The notes beneath the pieces are model-generated. The model ran no database searches, had not been told where the DNA came from, and saw only the letters and a list, made by a program, of their open reading frames with translations. From assembly GCA_030762175.1 (NCBI GenBank), contig CM060838.1:23244001-23308000 (forward strand): a stretch of 64,000 nucleotides of DNA. Direction: 5' to 3'. Positions 36,481 through 47,514 of the stretch are shown here, piece after piece (within the stretch, counting starts at the first letter, position 1; each line of letters opens with the position of its first letter). Made by a program: the position numbers and the translations under genes. Source of the stretch: Metallyticus violacea (Eukaryota > Arthropoda > Insecta > Mantodea > Metallyticidae).

Positions 36481-36661
36481 TACTTGCCCGCCAGGGGAAC
36501 TCCCCCCACCGCCATCGGCCAACATATTCACGTGGAAGTAATTTTCGCGGCAGTCTCCCGTTTCAGAAACTGGGGTCCTACTTGCCCCCACCACCCAAAT
36601 GCCCCCTCCATCTTCCTCAAGGTGCACTGATACAGGGTGCACCACCACCCCCACCATTTAC

Positions 36662-36842
36662 CTTGATCTGCTAATGTAAATAGCTTACACTCATCCTTCA
36701 GGGTCACAGTTACCTTTCCACACTTTTTATCTGGTTCGCAAAATGATTTACTGTTTAAGACAGTAGCACCTGAAGCATTCCTTACCATAGAGCACACAGT
36801 CAAGCAACTTAGGGCGCATGTCCAACACCTCTGTAGCAACAT
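36662..36842 (-). other. Candidate secreted Cys-rich coding exon, unassigned
   Basis: Minus-strand frame from ATG at 36842: MLLQRCWTCALSCLTVCSMV looks like a signal peptide. It is followed by KSFCEPDKKCGKVTVTLKDE and CKLFTLADQ, then a donor CAAG/GTAAAT (donor 36661-36660). The mature part has evenly spaced cysteines. If real, it would be the first exon of a small secreted protein or part of a shared leader region with the tropomyosin-side exon 190 nt downstream. I do not recognise a family. The frame also stays open for 43 more codons past the donor into Gly/Trp-rich sequence, which looks non-coding. Confidence 0.28.
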
Positions 36843-37273
36843 CTTTCTCTGGTAGCCATTTCAAATGTTTTATAACAAAAGTTCCACTTCAACGCTTTTT
36901 TAAATCTTAAAACAACATATTTTAATTAAAACACAGTCCCCAATCATAACATGTACTGGTTATATAACTAGGAGATTATAAACATTTGAAAATCTCGTTT
37001 AGAAAAAATATGTTTCTCAGACCACCCTAAAATCCACAAAAGTTTTTTTCCGCTCTCCATTGAGACTTCAGAATGTGTCAATTAAGTTCAGTATCACAGG
37101 GGCGAGTGTATCTTGTTCCCCAGTTTCTTGCATCCCAAATAGCCTCGAACCCCAGATTTGTCACCGCTTGACGTTTAACCTTGAAGTCACTTAAATGCTT
37201 TAGTTTATGTCAGATAATGTTTGCAGCATTTTGGAAAAAAAAATCGTCACGACTGTCGTCAGATTAATGTTAC

Positions 37274-37567
37274 CGTCATCGATTTCATTTGTTTTATTTA
37301 TGGTCGCTTTTTAACATCTCAGGTCATCAGCGTCCCATTCAATTTAAGGCGTGAAACGGCCGACAAATTTTGCTCAGAGGCCTCTTCTATCAGGCTTGAG
37401 GTTCTTTTTCGTGCCGTAAATGTACGACACGAGACTCACGGTTTTACTTCCCTTCCGAAGGAAGCCATACTTAGGATTTTTAAGCCCGAAAAAATCCATC
37501 GGTCCTAGCCGGGTTTGAAGGCAAGTATGGTTACCACTACACCACCAGGACCGACTATCGTCATCGA
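37274..37567 (-). mobile_element. SINE-B copy B4 with target duplication
   Basis: Minus-strand SINE-B with the head ending at 37555. The segment around the B box is deleted (the GGGTTTGAAG to GCAAGTATGG junction near 37513). The body is well preserved and the 3' tail on the left is CATAAATAAAACAAATG. It is flanked by CGTCATCGA at 37274-37282 and 37559-37567; a 12-bp alignment has one mismatch. It is the first of three copies in about 1.1 kb. Confidence 0.92.
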
Positions 37568-37671
37568 ATGGGACTATGTTTGTAAATAAAAAACATTTTT
37601 AACAGGTTACAAAACAGGGTTTAAGGGATAGCCTTTGCAAAAACTCAAGGGCAACGCATCCACACACAACA

Positions 37672-37935
37672 ATCTAGTGGTAACCAAACTCGTCCCGTAG
37701 ACCCAAGGTAGTGGGTTCAAACCCGGTCAGAGTCGATGGGTTTGTAAGCATAAAAATACTAGTATGGCTTCCTTATGACGTGAAGTAAAGCCGTGGGTCC
37801 CGTGTTGTACATTTACGGCACGTAAAAGAACCTCAAGCCTGAAAGAAGAGGCCTTTGAGCAAAATTTATCAGCCGTTTCACGTTCTGAATTGAAGAGAGG
37901 CTGATGACCAGAGGTATTAAAAAGGGTCTTAAATG
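37672..37935 (+). mobile_element. SINE-B copy B5
   Basis: Plus-strand copy missing the first bases of the head, starting TAGTGGTAACCAAACTCGTC. The B-box region is GGGTTCAAACCC near 37712, the body includes AAGAACCTCAAGCCTGAAAG, and the 3' part is diverged. It lies opposite in orientation to its neighbours B4 and B6, so a transcript through the cluster could fold into duplex RNA. Confidence 0.9.
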
Positions 37936-38078
37936 GAGGGGAAAAAAAACCGCACAGATTGTTAATGAACTAAACAGCAGTCATTTCAGAGATTACAGAG
38001 CAGTCTTAGGGACCTGGCTGTTTAAATTTCAAAGTTATGGTTTTAGGTTTCTAAAGAATCAGTATGTAACCGATTGTT

Positions 38079-38339
38079 GTTGATTTGGTTTATTTACGGA
38101 CACTCTTTAACATTTCAGGTCATCAATTCAGGGCCTGAAACGGCCGACAAATTTTGTTCAGAGGCCTCTTCTTTCAGTCTTGAGGTTCTTTTACATGCCG
38201 TACATGTGGCCCACGGCATTACTTCCCTTCCGAAGGAAACCATACTTACGATTTTTAAGCGCGAAAAATGCCGGGATTGAACTCGCGATCTTGGGTTTAG
38301 GAGGCAAGTATGTGTTACCACTACCCCACCAGGACCGAC
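38079..38339 (-). mobile_element. SINE-B copy B6
   Basis: Minus-strand copy with the head ending TGTCGGTCCTGGTGGGGTAG at the right and the tail GTAAATAAACCAAATCAACA at the left. Small internal deletions remove part of the body near 38268. Third member of the local cluster. Confidence 0.92.
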
Positions 38340-38439
38340 ATATGTCACTAACAATGAAAATTCCATTCGAAATGATATCATACAATAACTGACGGAAGAT
38401 GTGAAGCATGTCTTTTGGCGCAGTTGTTATGATACTGAC

Positions 38440-39700
38440 GTCATGTTCGAGACTAGGTTCATAAGTTTCCGGCCTCGTCGATAAGGATTATCGCCTTCAC
38501 AAAAGCCTTTTCGGGTGTCATACCTTATCTGTTAAATAAATCATTGCAGCTGTAACTTCCGTTCCGCTGTGTTCAGTTGTTCCGATATAGTTGCAAAAAG
38601 AAGGCTATGTGTAGAATATTGTAACATGTTCAAAATGGAATATCGACCTGTTAAGTTCTTCACAAAAGAAGGACTTACTGCAAATAAAATTAAACAGTGA
38701 TTCGACGATGTATATGGGGAAGCATCCCCCTCATATTCTACCGTAAAAGAATGGACTAAACCTTTTCGAATAGGTCGAGAAAGCATTGAAGACGAAGAGC
38801 GTGCAGGTCGGCCCTTTGAGGTGCTCACTCCTGAAAACATCGCTCTTATGAAGGGAGAAATTATGGAAGACCGGCGGCTCAAAGTTACAGAAATAGCAGC
38901 AAGGTTGGGACCTTTCTAAAACAACAGTCCTTCGAATTATTCATGAACATTTAAACATGAATAAGGTCAGTGCAAGATGTGCCTAAACTTCTTTCCTCAG
39001 TCCAAAAGCAGCAAGTGTCATCTGTTGTCAGACATTTTTGGAGCACTGCCGTGGTAACGAGAGAGAAGTTCTGCAAACCATTTTTACAGGTATGAAACCA
39101 TGGTCCACTACGGTGATCCCTTGTCCAAAAGAGAATCAATGGAGTGTCGTAAACCTGAAGCACCGCCTCTAAAGGCCAAGGTCACTCAGGCAACCAAGAA
39201 GATCATGACCACAATCTTTTGGGACTGTGAAGGAATACTCTTCACTGACTTCAAGGAGAGGAACACCACAGTAAATGGGGAGTACTATGCTGGCCTACTG
39301 CACAGACTACGTGGTGCCATCAAAGAGAAAAGGCGAGGAAAGTTGAGTGATGGTATGCGTCTTCTTCACGACAACGCGCCGATGCACACAGCTCTTGTTG
39401 CAAAGGAAGCTGTGAACAAATGTGGCTTCGAGAAGATCGACCATCCACTCTACAGCCCAGATCTAGCACCCAGTGACTATTTCCTCTTCTCAAAACTTAA
39501 AAGGACCTTCGAGGAAGAAATTTTAAGTGTGACGAAGAAAGGGTGGATGTTGTTTATGCCCATTTTGTAGAAAGACTTCTGATTTGGGGGCGGGGTGTAA
39601 ATGTTAATTCAAAGATGTGAGGAGCGTATTGCAATAAAGGGTAACTATATTGAAAAGTGAAATACCTTCACCGTTAGTCAATTTACTTACTCTTCAAGAA
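38440..39700 (+). mobile_element. Mariner element, almost full length, inactive
   Basis: The region surrounds a near-complete mariner transposase pseudogene. Upstream of the start codon, GTTCATAAGTTTCCGG (about 38457-38472) resembles mariner terminal sequence, but I could not match it confidently to a right-end inverted repeat. The outer boundaries are therefore approximate. It sits directly next to the SINE-B cluster. Confidence 0.75.
38635..39660 (+). pseudogene. Mariner (DD34D) transposase pseudogene
   Basis: It begins with ATG at 38635 (MEYRPVKFFTKEGLTANKIK, an HTH region) and passes DDVYGEASPSYSTVKEW and EERAGRPFEVLTPENI. A frame shift follows near 38910. The main open frame is 39100-39570: WDCEGILFTDF, then HDNAPMHT with the second catalytic Asp, then HPLYSPDLAPSDYFLF with the third. 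The terminal part (ERIAIKGNYIEK) is in another frame and stops at TGA 39658-39660. The total span, about 342 codons, equals normal mariner length. Defects are a stop after IKQ near 38700, a one-base loss within the first catalytic GDET motif near 39092, and shifts near 38910 and 39545. The enzyme would cut and paste the element at TA sites; this copy cannot. Confidence 0.92.
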
Positions 39701-40725
39701 ATTACCTATAGTTTTCACTTGTACAAATCAAAGAACTAATTTATTTCGTTCCCAAGGGCTCGGATTCTTTTGTTACTTTTCTCCTAGGACTTGTGACCTC
39801 ATTGCAAATAAGCGTAGAGATTGACAACGGATGAGTCGCGTCAGTAGAAAACAGATAATATTCGTTTTTGAAACAGTTCCAAAGTATTATATTTATTATA
39901 ACATTTGTAATGTAGATATGTATTCCGGCACTAGGGTTCGAATCTGTTCCTCCTCATAGTAAAGGTTATATGAATGACCTAGTGACACCATGGTCATTTC
40001 ATAAGACTACATAAAAATGCGATAATTGCCCCAGCTGTGATATATTTGACCTGGTACCGTTGACAAACATGATGCAACTGGCATTCATATGGCGTTCTAA
40101 CAGCTGATAAATCATATCTGAAGCAGCTTGAAATGTAGAACACATCGCCTTTGTGAGCGCCGCGGATACCACAGGGGCATCAATTACTATTTATCCACGT
40201 CATACTACTTAGCCGAAGATCTCTTATGTCATATGGAGGTTTTCCTGGCAACGGACAAGTGCGTTTTTAACGTATAAATTACATTCTCTTGGACACAAAC
40301 ATGGTAACGATAACTTGTAGTCAAGACTACAGATGAAGAAAAATGTTAAAAAACTAAGTAATTTATAAATGAAGAGATGTGAGAAAGATCAAACTACATC
40401 TTAGCAGGAGAAAATCAATGAAAATGGAAAGGACGTTTGCATGCGAAAGCCAGAAAAGAATAATTAAACTAGTTTACATAATAAAATATATCAACAGTAA
40501 CAAAAAATCTATAGTCCAGTTATTTTAAATATTGAATGAACTCTGGTAGTTTAAAAAACAGAGAAAAACATCGGTAAAAAAATCCCTTGTTGAGCTCAAA
40601 AGTTCGTGCTGAAAAATTGGCAAAACACACAACATAAGCATATTGTAGATATCTTATTAAAACTTTCAAATTGAATGGTGCTCTGTTTACGATACTTCAA
40701 GCTGCACAATGAACATATTCCACTT
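39700..40725. other. Non-coding DNA
   Basis: No coding motif was recognised. A B-box-like GGGTTCGAATCTG near 39927 stands alone, without a SINE body. Confidence 0.45.
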
Positions 40726-40726
40726 A

Positions 40727-41368
40727 CACGGGCGACTGAGGTCGCTAAGACACGGACTCTGAACGAAAAGTTTGTGGTTCGATTCTGGCTAATGATCCCC
40801 GATTGAGGTTTGTTTAAAAATTTCCCCAGTCTTCAAGAGTGATCGATTGGGATGGACCAGATGGTATCGCTAGAGACTATCCCGACCTTAGGCTTTTTCG
40901 TGACTGCTGGTTTCGCAGGCAAATTCTGGGATGTATATATCTACCTTTTCCAAGCATTTTCCGCTCTTCTATTTCATATCATTTCACTCCGTTGATTCTG
41001 TTACAGGGTCGAAAAAGGCTGGGCGAGGTGGGCTGTTGCGTTTAACGGTGTGACAGTGGCTTGTGCTTTGTGTCTCAGCGTCTAGCTTGGATGTGACTCT
41101 TCTACTTGGAGGGGAGTCCCAGTGTTGGGGTGTTCTATCTGGAAGCATTGTTAGGGACCCCTCTATGTTTTTGCCTGACCGCCCGGTGTCTCTGTCATCT
41201 CACTACTTCCTTGCAGAAAAGCCCCCATAGGAAATAACAACCGCCAACCCTTGAGCAATGCTGAAGTACCGAAATGTACTCCTCTACCCCTTCCAATTCA
41301 TCAATGAAAAATTCCGGGGAGGTATCCTAAACGCTTCTTTCCCAGTATTGAAAATTGGGCGTTAAAAA
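40727..41368 (+). mobile_element. SINE-A copy A7, old, split by a ~460-bp insertion
   Basis: The left part (40727-40845) has a SINE-A-like head, GGTCGCTAAGACACGGACTC, a B box GTGGTTCGATTCT and GATTGAGGTTTGTTT. The right part (about 41304-41368) resumes with ATTCCGGGGAGGTATCCTAA and ends at AAAATTGGGCGTTAAA. The break falls at the TCATAAATGA segment of the SINE-A body, which appears on both sides, as a target duplication would. Confidence 0.7.
40846..41303. repeat. Dispersed GC-rich repeat R1, copy 2 (inside SINE-A7)
   Basis: A block inserted within an old SINE-A, sharing ordered segments with 7580-7990: CATTTCACTCCGTTGATTCT then GTTACAGGGTC near 40982, GCGTCTAGCTTGGATG near 41079 and GTTCTATCTGGAAG near 41132. 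The SINE sequence duplicated at its borders (roughly TTCAAGAGTGA on the left, TTCATCAATGA on the right) supports insertion of R1 as a mobile unit. No protein-coding content or tRNA head was recognised. Confidence 0.55.
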
Positions 41369-41369
41369 G

Positions 41370-42540
41370 TGTCCATTCTCTCCAAAAATAAATATATTCT
41401 TTTAGAACCAAATATTGATAATCCTAGCTGAAGAAAATGGAGAGTGTCAACAAAAAACAAATGCTATTTATGCCTTCTGTGTGTACTTTTCAACTTTAAG
41501 TTTAAAATGTTTTAAAAGGAAAATAATGAGAAGACTGGCTACAGAATACCGCTAACACTATATATCTATACATTTCTATAGGATATAGAAATTGAATGAA
41601 TTTAGTGTACATACTTTTCGAAATCCTATACAACAAATATTTACACCTATTCTCCCATGTACGTAAAACGACCTCTGCAATGCAGCTTACTAAAACAGCT
41701 TCACAATAGCCCCAAGGCTTTAAGAATTTATATTCAACGCTTCTACATATCCAGAACATCCCATTTGCATTCCCAAAGGCTATTTACCGTTTAATTTCTT
41801 ATTCGTTGTCCCCCAAAATATCTAGAAAAGAGTAAATAATATGCTACATTAATCTTAAACTTATAAACAGCACTTAGTGATTATAAAAATGAACAAATAA
41901 GAGAATTTATGTAGAGTTTTGTTTAAAAATATGAATATTTCACATATTTCCATATAGCAATGATATTTATGCTTGAGTAAATAATCTTATAGTTTTAGAT
42001 TGTAAGGGAAAGCTACAGCTGAATACTAACGTGCTGAAAAAGTCATATCTCTATGGACAACCCTCGTCTTCAAAGAGTTCTAATTATAAGTAAGATCACG
42101 TGACTCCCCACTTCCGACTTGGGTCCCGTTTGGCTACGTTCCTCGCGAGGTTCCCTGTGGAAGAGCGCACACTGCACCTCTAGACCTACATTCTAGAATA
42201 ATCACTGGCATAATGACAGGATGTCAAACAAGCGTTAAGAAAAATCCCACTTTCACCCTTTGACGTAGTTGCAATAGTTCTCCTTACAGAGAATTGGGTT
42301 TCCAACGGCAACACAGCATTTCGATATTCAAGATATGGCTTCTTGATAATAGAGCAAACAGTCCTAATTTTATTATTCGAAGCTGAATTTGTATGTCTTG
42401 CGATTATCGTAGGACCGCACGCTGTTCTCGTTCACAAATATTTGCAATTTTCCCTTCAATTTATTTTTCAATTCCTGCTATTGTTTTTCCCTTTCCAAAG
42501 TAATCTATCAAAATTATGCTTTGGAAATCCCTAAAAACTT
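41370..42540. other. Non-coding DNA
   Basis: AT-rich. A GC-richer patch near 42095-42195 has no recognised features. Confidence 0.45.
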
Positions 42541-42559
42541 GGTCATCGCCAAGATGATA

Positions 42560-42870
42560 AAGTCTGCATGCCGATAAAGAGCCTTTGTTCAGCATAGTTC
42601 CACCAGTCCACTATTTTGACTATCGAAGGTGGATACGTTTCTTTCATGGATAAAAAAAAATCTGCAGAAGCAGTGCACAATCCTTCAAAGTTATTCCCAG
42701 GATCTTGCGTTGCATTTTTCTTTGGCATATTTGAATTTTGTTCTTCTGTAATTCTGTTAGTGACATGTCTGGCAGCAATGCAGGGTCTACACAGGCTTCG
42801 AACGTCTGGAATCTACTTTTCTTAGTTAATGTTTGGTCTAACAATATAAACTTAAGGACCCAAATATTCT
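42560..42870 (-). pseudogene. Reverse-transcriptase C-terminal fragment (non-LTR)
   Basis: The minus-strand frame contains SLTELQKNKIQICQRKMQRK then ILGITLKD (about 42690-42765). This resembles the conserved Q-R-x-M-E-R-x-I-L-G-I-(S/T)-L-R-D segment near the end of the RT ORF in CR1/RTE-like insect retrotransposons. The frame changes to noise on both sides of the motif, so this is a short decayed fragment. No poly-A tail or target duplication was found. Confidence 0.5.
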
Positions 42871-43689
42871 CCAGGTTAATGAGATTCTTCTTTGTACTTT
42901 TTTCCCATTTTCTCATGGAAAGAAATCTGTTGTCCTAGGTATATATACATTCGCTCTGCTCTAAAATTCTGCTTTCGTCTCAACAAATCTTTAGCTGGGG
43001 CCTATACAAAGTTACAGGAGAATTTGTTCTTCCCTATATCACAGTTACAAAATAGTTCAAAATATTTAAAGAGGGGAGATAATCATTTCAAAGGAAGCTG
43101 AACGCGAGATCCCGTTCATGCTCTGACGGAATAAAACATTAACACCACTACTTGTCAATGTGGCAGAAGATCGTCTAATAACATTAACACAACATCTAAT
43201 AAACATTAAGAACACTTTAAGAACTAAAATTTTCATTGGGTGTCAACCATCCTTGGTAACTAAAACGTTGCACTGAGACGCACATGTGCATCGTGGGCTT
43301 CAAAACTACTGCTGCAGGATTTATGCCGTTGAAGACGATGTCAGCTGGAAGGTGCGGGGTTTGTTTCAAAGGTAATCGTGCTGATGAAACTTGGCTACGT
43401 CATTTCGATCCTGAGAACAAATAGCATAGCCATTTATGGGTAAAGATATTAAAAGTGTAACGTAGAAACAAATTATGTGTATGGAAGTTAAGGGAGAAAA
43501 ACATCAAGAGTTTTTGGAAGGTAGTAAAGAGGCGTTTTGAAGATATAGAAATTCAAATCAGTGAACAAAATTTGGAGATGGAAAGAGAAGGGTTGGTATC
43601 AATAAGGACAGGTGTATGCATATTGAAGGACTTAAGAAATGAGGTTTAACAAGGTATAGGTCTATTATGTGGGGGTAAGGAACACGTAG

Positions 43690-43960
43690 ACTCTACTTGG
43701 TAACCATACTTGCCTCGTAGACCCAAGATCGCGGGTTCAACTCTGGCCAGGGTTGATAGGTTTCTTCGGGCTAAAAATCTTAAGTATGGCTTCCTTAAGT
43801 CTTGGGTCTTGTGTCATACATTTACAGCACGTAAAAGAACCTCAAGCCTGAAAGAAGAGGCCTCTGAGCAAAATTTATCGGCTGTTTACCGCCCGGAATT
43901 GAATGGAGCTCTGATGATCTGAAATCTTAAAGAATGTCCATAAATAAACCAAATCAACAA
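43690..43960 (+). mobile_element. SINE-B copy B7
   Basis: Plus-strand copy starting within the head (TACTTGGTAACCATACTTGC). It has B box GGGTTCAACTCTGG, the AAGAACCTCAAGCCTGAAAG body and an intact 3' tail, CCATAAATAAACCAAATCAA, ending near 43960. A small deletion lies in the GGAAGGGAAG region near 43795. Confidence 0.92.
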
Positions 43961-45140
43961 CGTAAATTCTCTGTACAAAATGTATACAAATGCATTATAA
44001 TCAAGGTTGTAAAGGAGGATCTCTAATACCTCTTCATTTAATAGCGATGTAAAGTGCTAGATACAGCAAATCACAAAGGAAGCGTAAGAAATCGGTGGAG
44101 CGAAAAGAAAAATTGGAAAAAGATGACGAAATTCACTCATTTTTAAGAGAAGGAGCCTATAAATGAATATCAATGATAACAATTTCAATATTAGGAGCAA
44201 CATTCAACAGAAGAAATCATAAATAAACTTGATATAGGACAGGGAATCAGACGCTTTACCCTTGAGCTCTAGAGCAGTTGCGCAAAAACAAAATATGCAT
44301 TTATGAGCCCCAATGAGTCATCCGAAACGGAGAGTTACCGAAATTCAGGTTACAGTAAGGCCAAGGTAAGTCGGGTGTGGAGGAGAAGGGGTGATCTAGT
44401 AAACAATGTGACTCACGTCGATTGCTCTCGCGATTTACGATCAGCTAATCGCAACCTGTCACCGCGCAAGTCGCAGGCGTTTGTTTGTCCTGAAATAGCC
44501 AGACCTGTTGCCTGAATCTTAAGAACATAAATATCTTTTTGTTCTTCTGCGGTGCAAGACACTGAATAATTATTATAGATTTCGTTTGTTTTGCTTTGCA
44601 TACCAAGTTTACTGAAAACAGTCGATCTATCTCGACCAGACGGAAGCAATTGTTACCACAGCGTCAATCTAATCTTACTGTTATTAACGCCTTCCCGCTA
44701 GCTAAGAGTTCCCGCAAATTTTGCGACTGCTAGTGTCGAATACCACTGTTCATCTGATGATGCAATTAACCAATTAACCAACTGCGGGTCGTTCCTTTTA
44801 AATTTTAGCATCTTCATACTAAAAATTTTATTTTTACACAGAATTATACCATTCATTTTCTATGTGTTGTTTTCGAATACTTCTCGTCTCAGTTACTTTC
44901 TGCCAAATAGTGATTAACAAGTTTGTATGTCCTAGAGTGGTTATGTGCTAGAGCTGTTAAATAATTATCATATTGTTATTTTATAACATTTATAACATTT
45001 ATAATATTTCTTTATCATCCTCATAATTTTGATTATCTTTCTCCACTATTTCCCGTTGGATGCAATGCACCTTCCCAGCGTTGGAAACCATTTTTGACAG
45101 GTCTTCGTAATCGCATCCAAAGCCTTCATTACTATTTCTG
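43961..45140. other. Non-coding DNA
   Basis: No gene or long repeat was recognised. A GC-richer patch near 44330-44520 has an open frame on each strand but no family motif. Confidence 0.45.
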
Positions 45141-45164
45141 ACTATGGAAAATGCTTCCCACGAA

Positions 45165-46290
45165 TGTGTTTCTTCAATTTGGAAAAAAGGAAAAAGTCAC
45201 ATGGGGCTAAATCTGGATTATATGCAGGGTGAGGGACATACTTCACATTTATTTTTGTGAAATATTCAGCAATAACATTTGCGATATGCGGCCGTGCATT
45301 ATCGGGGCATCGCCACGGGTGGCCGAGGTCGTTAAGATGCGAACTTGGGATTGCCACCACGGTTCCACCTTCCTGACTGAGGTTTTTTTCCAGGTTTTCA
45401 CTTAGTCCTTATAAACACTTAGGAGATACTCTAAAATTAGGCATAACGCATCCTTCCTTTAAAAAAAAAAAAAGTCGTTCCCATTTTATCATTTCGTCTC
45501 ATTTATGATCAGTGTCCATCGCCTCTGATGCCTCAGTAGTAAAAACGGGCGTTAAACAAAATTTAAAAATAAATTATCGTAGTGCAGTATCTAGCTTATT
45601 GCCGGAAAATGTGCCCTTTTGCATGTAGTATGGCCTTGCACAGTTTTCACAAAAACTCTGTAATATTTTCCAGTTACATTTATGTGCGTAGGTACAACAT
45701 GCTGGTAAACCATTCCTTGAATATCGAACATTCAGATTGCAATAACTCTCCCAGCAGCAGCAAACAGCATTGTTTTGATTTTTATAATGATGCTGATGGA
45801 GAATTCTACACAGAACTTTGTTGTTTGCTCTCAGGGTCGCAATGATGTAGCTAAGTTTCATCAGCAGCGATTGCCTTTGAAAGGAACTCTGAGTCTTTCC
45901 ATAACAGCATCTTCAACTGCATGCAAATATGTACGCGAACATCCTTTTGTTCGGGAATCATCATGGAACCGAATATGCAACTTCTCAGTTGCCAGTGTGT
46001 GAGATACCCAGAGTAATTTTCAGAATTACTGAAAGTGTTCTTAAAGTTATTACATAATCCTCTCTCACAATGACAACAGAGTGTTAATGTTTTCTTCTGT
46101 CAGAGCACAAACTGGAGCGACGTGTCCAATATGCTTTGAAATTGATTGCCTCCCTTCTTTAAACATTTTAAGCCATTTTCGAGTTGTACTATAGGACAGA
46201 AAAGGCTCTCCATAGGCCTGCTGTAAAGGCCTCAGCTGAAAGTTTGTTGAGACGAGAGCAGAATTTGCACATGTCGCCTCCATTTTGCTG
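45165..46290 (-). pseudogene. Mariner transposase relic split by SINE-A2
   Basis: Minus strand. The N-terminal part reads LQQAYGEPFLSYSTTRKWLK then EGRQSIS and VCALTEENI (about 46090-46260). A central part has ADET, a stop, then LHHCDPESKQQSSV (about 45800-45860), which corresponds to the first catalytic Asp block. After the SINE comes PDNARPHIANVIAEYF, with the second catalytic Asp, and then HPAYNPDLAPCDFFLFSKLK, with the third (45170-45304). All three catalytic aspartates remain readable, but many stops and frame shifts break the ORF. The subfamily differs from the copies at 38.6 and 12 kb. The flanking terminal repeats were not resolved. Confidence 0.82.
45298..45579 (+). mobile_element. 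SINE-A copy A2 inserted in a mariner
   Basis: SINE-A with head CGCCACGGGTGGCCGAGGTC from 45311, a shortened and altered B-box part (GCGAACTTGGGATTGCCACC), and the TTTTTTTCCAGGTTTTCACT body. The tail is CAGTAGTAAAAACGGGCGTT, ending near 45560. A short direct repeat ATTATCG occurs at 45298-45304 and 45573-45579 and may be the target duplication. The insertion splits the transposase relic just before its second catalytic motif, so the SINE is younger than the mariner. Confidence 0.88.
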
Positions 46291-46544
46291 AAGGTAGAAC
46301 TGAACATGTTTCAACTTGCACATCTCTCACAGGCGGGAGCCAGGAGTGACAACAATGAAATTAGTTACACGTGTAAATGCGCATTAAGCTCACAAAATAT
46401 TATAACGTTAATTTTAGCGTGAGAAAGTATGCCTGTAACAAAAGTATAATTATTCTTTATTGAACAGTCCTCATATATTTGTTGCTAATGCCAGCTTGCC
46501 AATTAAGCATTGCGCTTTCGCAGAACGCAGTGCTCGGCTGGTTG

Positions 46545-46825
46545 CATTAGGGTGATTTTTTATTAGTGTTTAATGCTCATTTTTCACAGGCGGTGGACTC
46601 TGATGACACACGAGATGAAATGATAAATTGGGAAAAAAAAAAGTTTAAAGAAGGAAATGTTCAAGGCGTAAGTTTAGGGTAGATCCCTGGCATTGGCTTT
46701 TATGAGGGGAAAAAAACCCTCAGTCAGGGAGGACGGTTCTGGCGGGATTCGAACCCCAGGCCTTCCGCTCATGAGTCCGCGTCTTAACGACCTCGGCAAT
46801 CTGTGGCGGTACGCTAAGGTGATGA
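46545..46825 (-). mobile_element. SINE-A copy A3
   Basis: Minus-strand copy. The head at the right is TACCGCCACAGATTGCCGAG (complement of 46793-46812), the B box is GGGGTTCGAATCC near 46750, and the tail at the left is TGAAAAATGAGCATTAAACA. The flanks TTAGGGTGAT (near 46548) and CTAAGGTGAT (near 46814) may be a diverged target duplication. Confidence 0.9.
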
Positions 46826-46829
46826 TGAT

Positions 46830-47510
46830 TAAGTAGTGGTGGAAATAGGAATTCCCAGAGAAAATCTGCCCAAATGCTCCCACAAATTTCACTTAGAACA
46901 TTTTAGATCGAACGTATGTTTATCCAAGAGAACAACATCCTATTTAAGTCTTTAAGCGTTGATTTCGTTGAGTATTGCTATATGCAAATTTTATTTATTT
47001 ATTTTACATTAGATCATACTACTTGGCTTATAAATTAGCATCTTACACTTCTCTGCTTATTATAAAATAAACAAAAAATGCATATATTAGCATTGCTCTT
47101 ACCTAGCACGACAAAAACAGCTCCTCCCTAACTGTATACGAAATAAACCTCTTTCTCAAGGACCCTGCTTCAGAGTTGGCAGTTTTGCTTGGGTCATCTA
47201 TACAAGTATTGTTTATGATGGGCAGTAAATTTCTCTGTTCACGTTTTCAGGTCAAGAACAGGAAATAGGGATTGTTTCCTGGTAAGAAAATCACACCATA
47301 CACAACATTTCAATACATGTGCAGAAAATAGAAATACTTATGACTATAATAAGGAAGTTACATAAAATTAATTATAATAACTCTAATTTAATTGGGGCGG
47401 CAGCTCATAAATTCCACTTCAAATGTTCTCGCAGCTTTTTTCCTTTTTTTTTATGTTTTTTTTATTGTCACTTTGACTACATTAATCTTCTCTCGAGGTC
47501 TGTACATATG
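46830..47510. other. AT-rich non-coding DNA
   Basis: No recognised features. Confidence 0.45.
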
Positions 47511-47514
47511 AAAT

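Noticed and set aside
42343..42534. Hydrophobic 63-codon ORF suggesting a membrane peptide
   Set aside because: T-rich DNA encodes hydrophobic residues by composition; no start context or homology was seen.
46674..46892. 72-codon minus-strand frame, with similar frames at 52254 and 53563
   Set aside because: These are translations of SINE-A.
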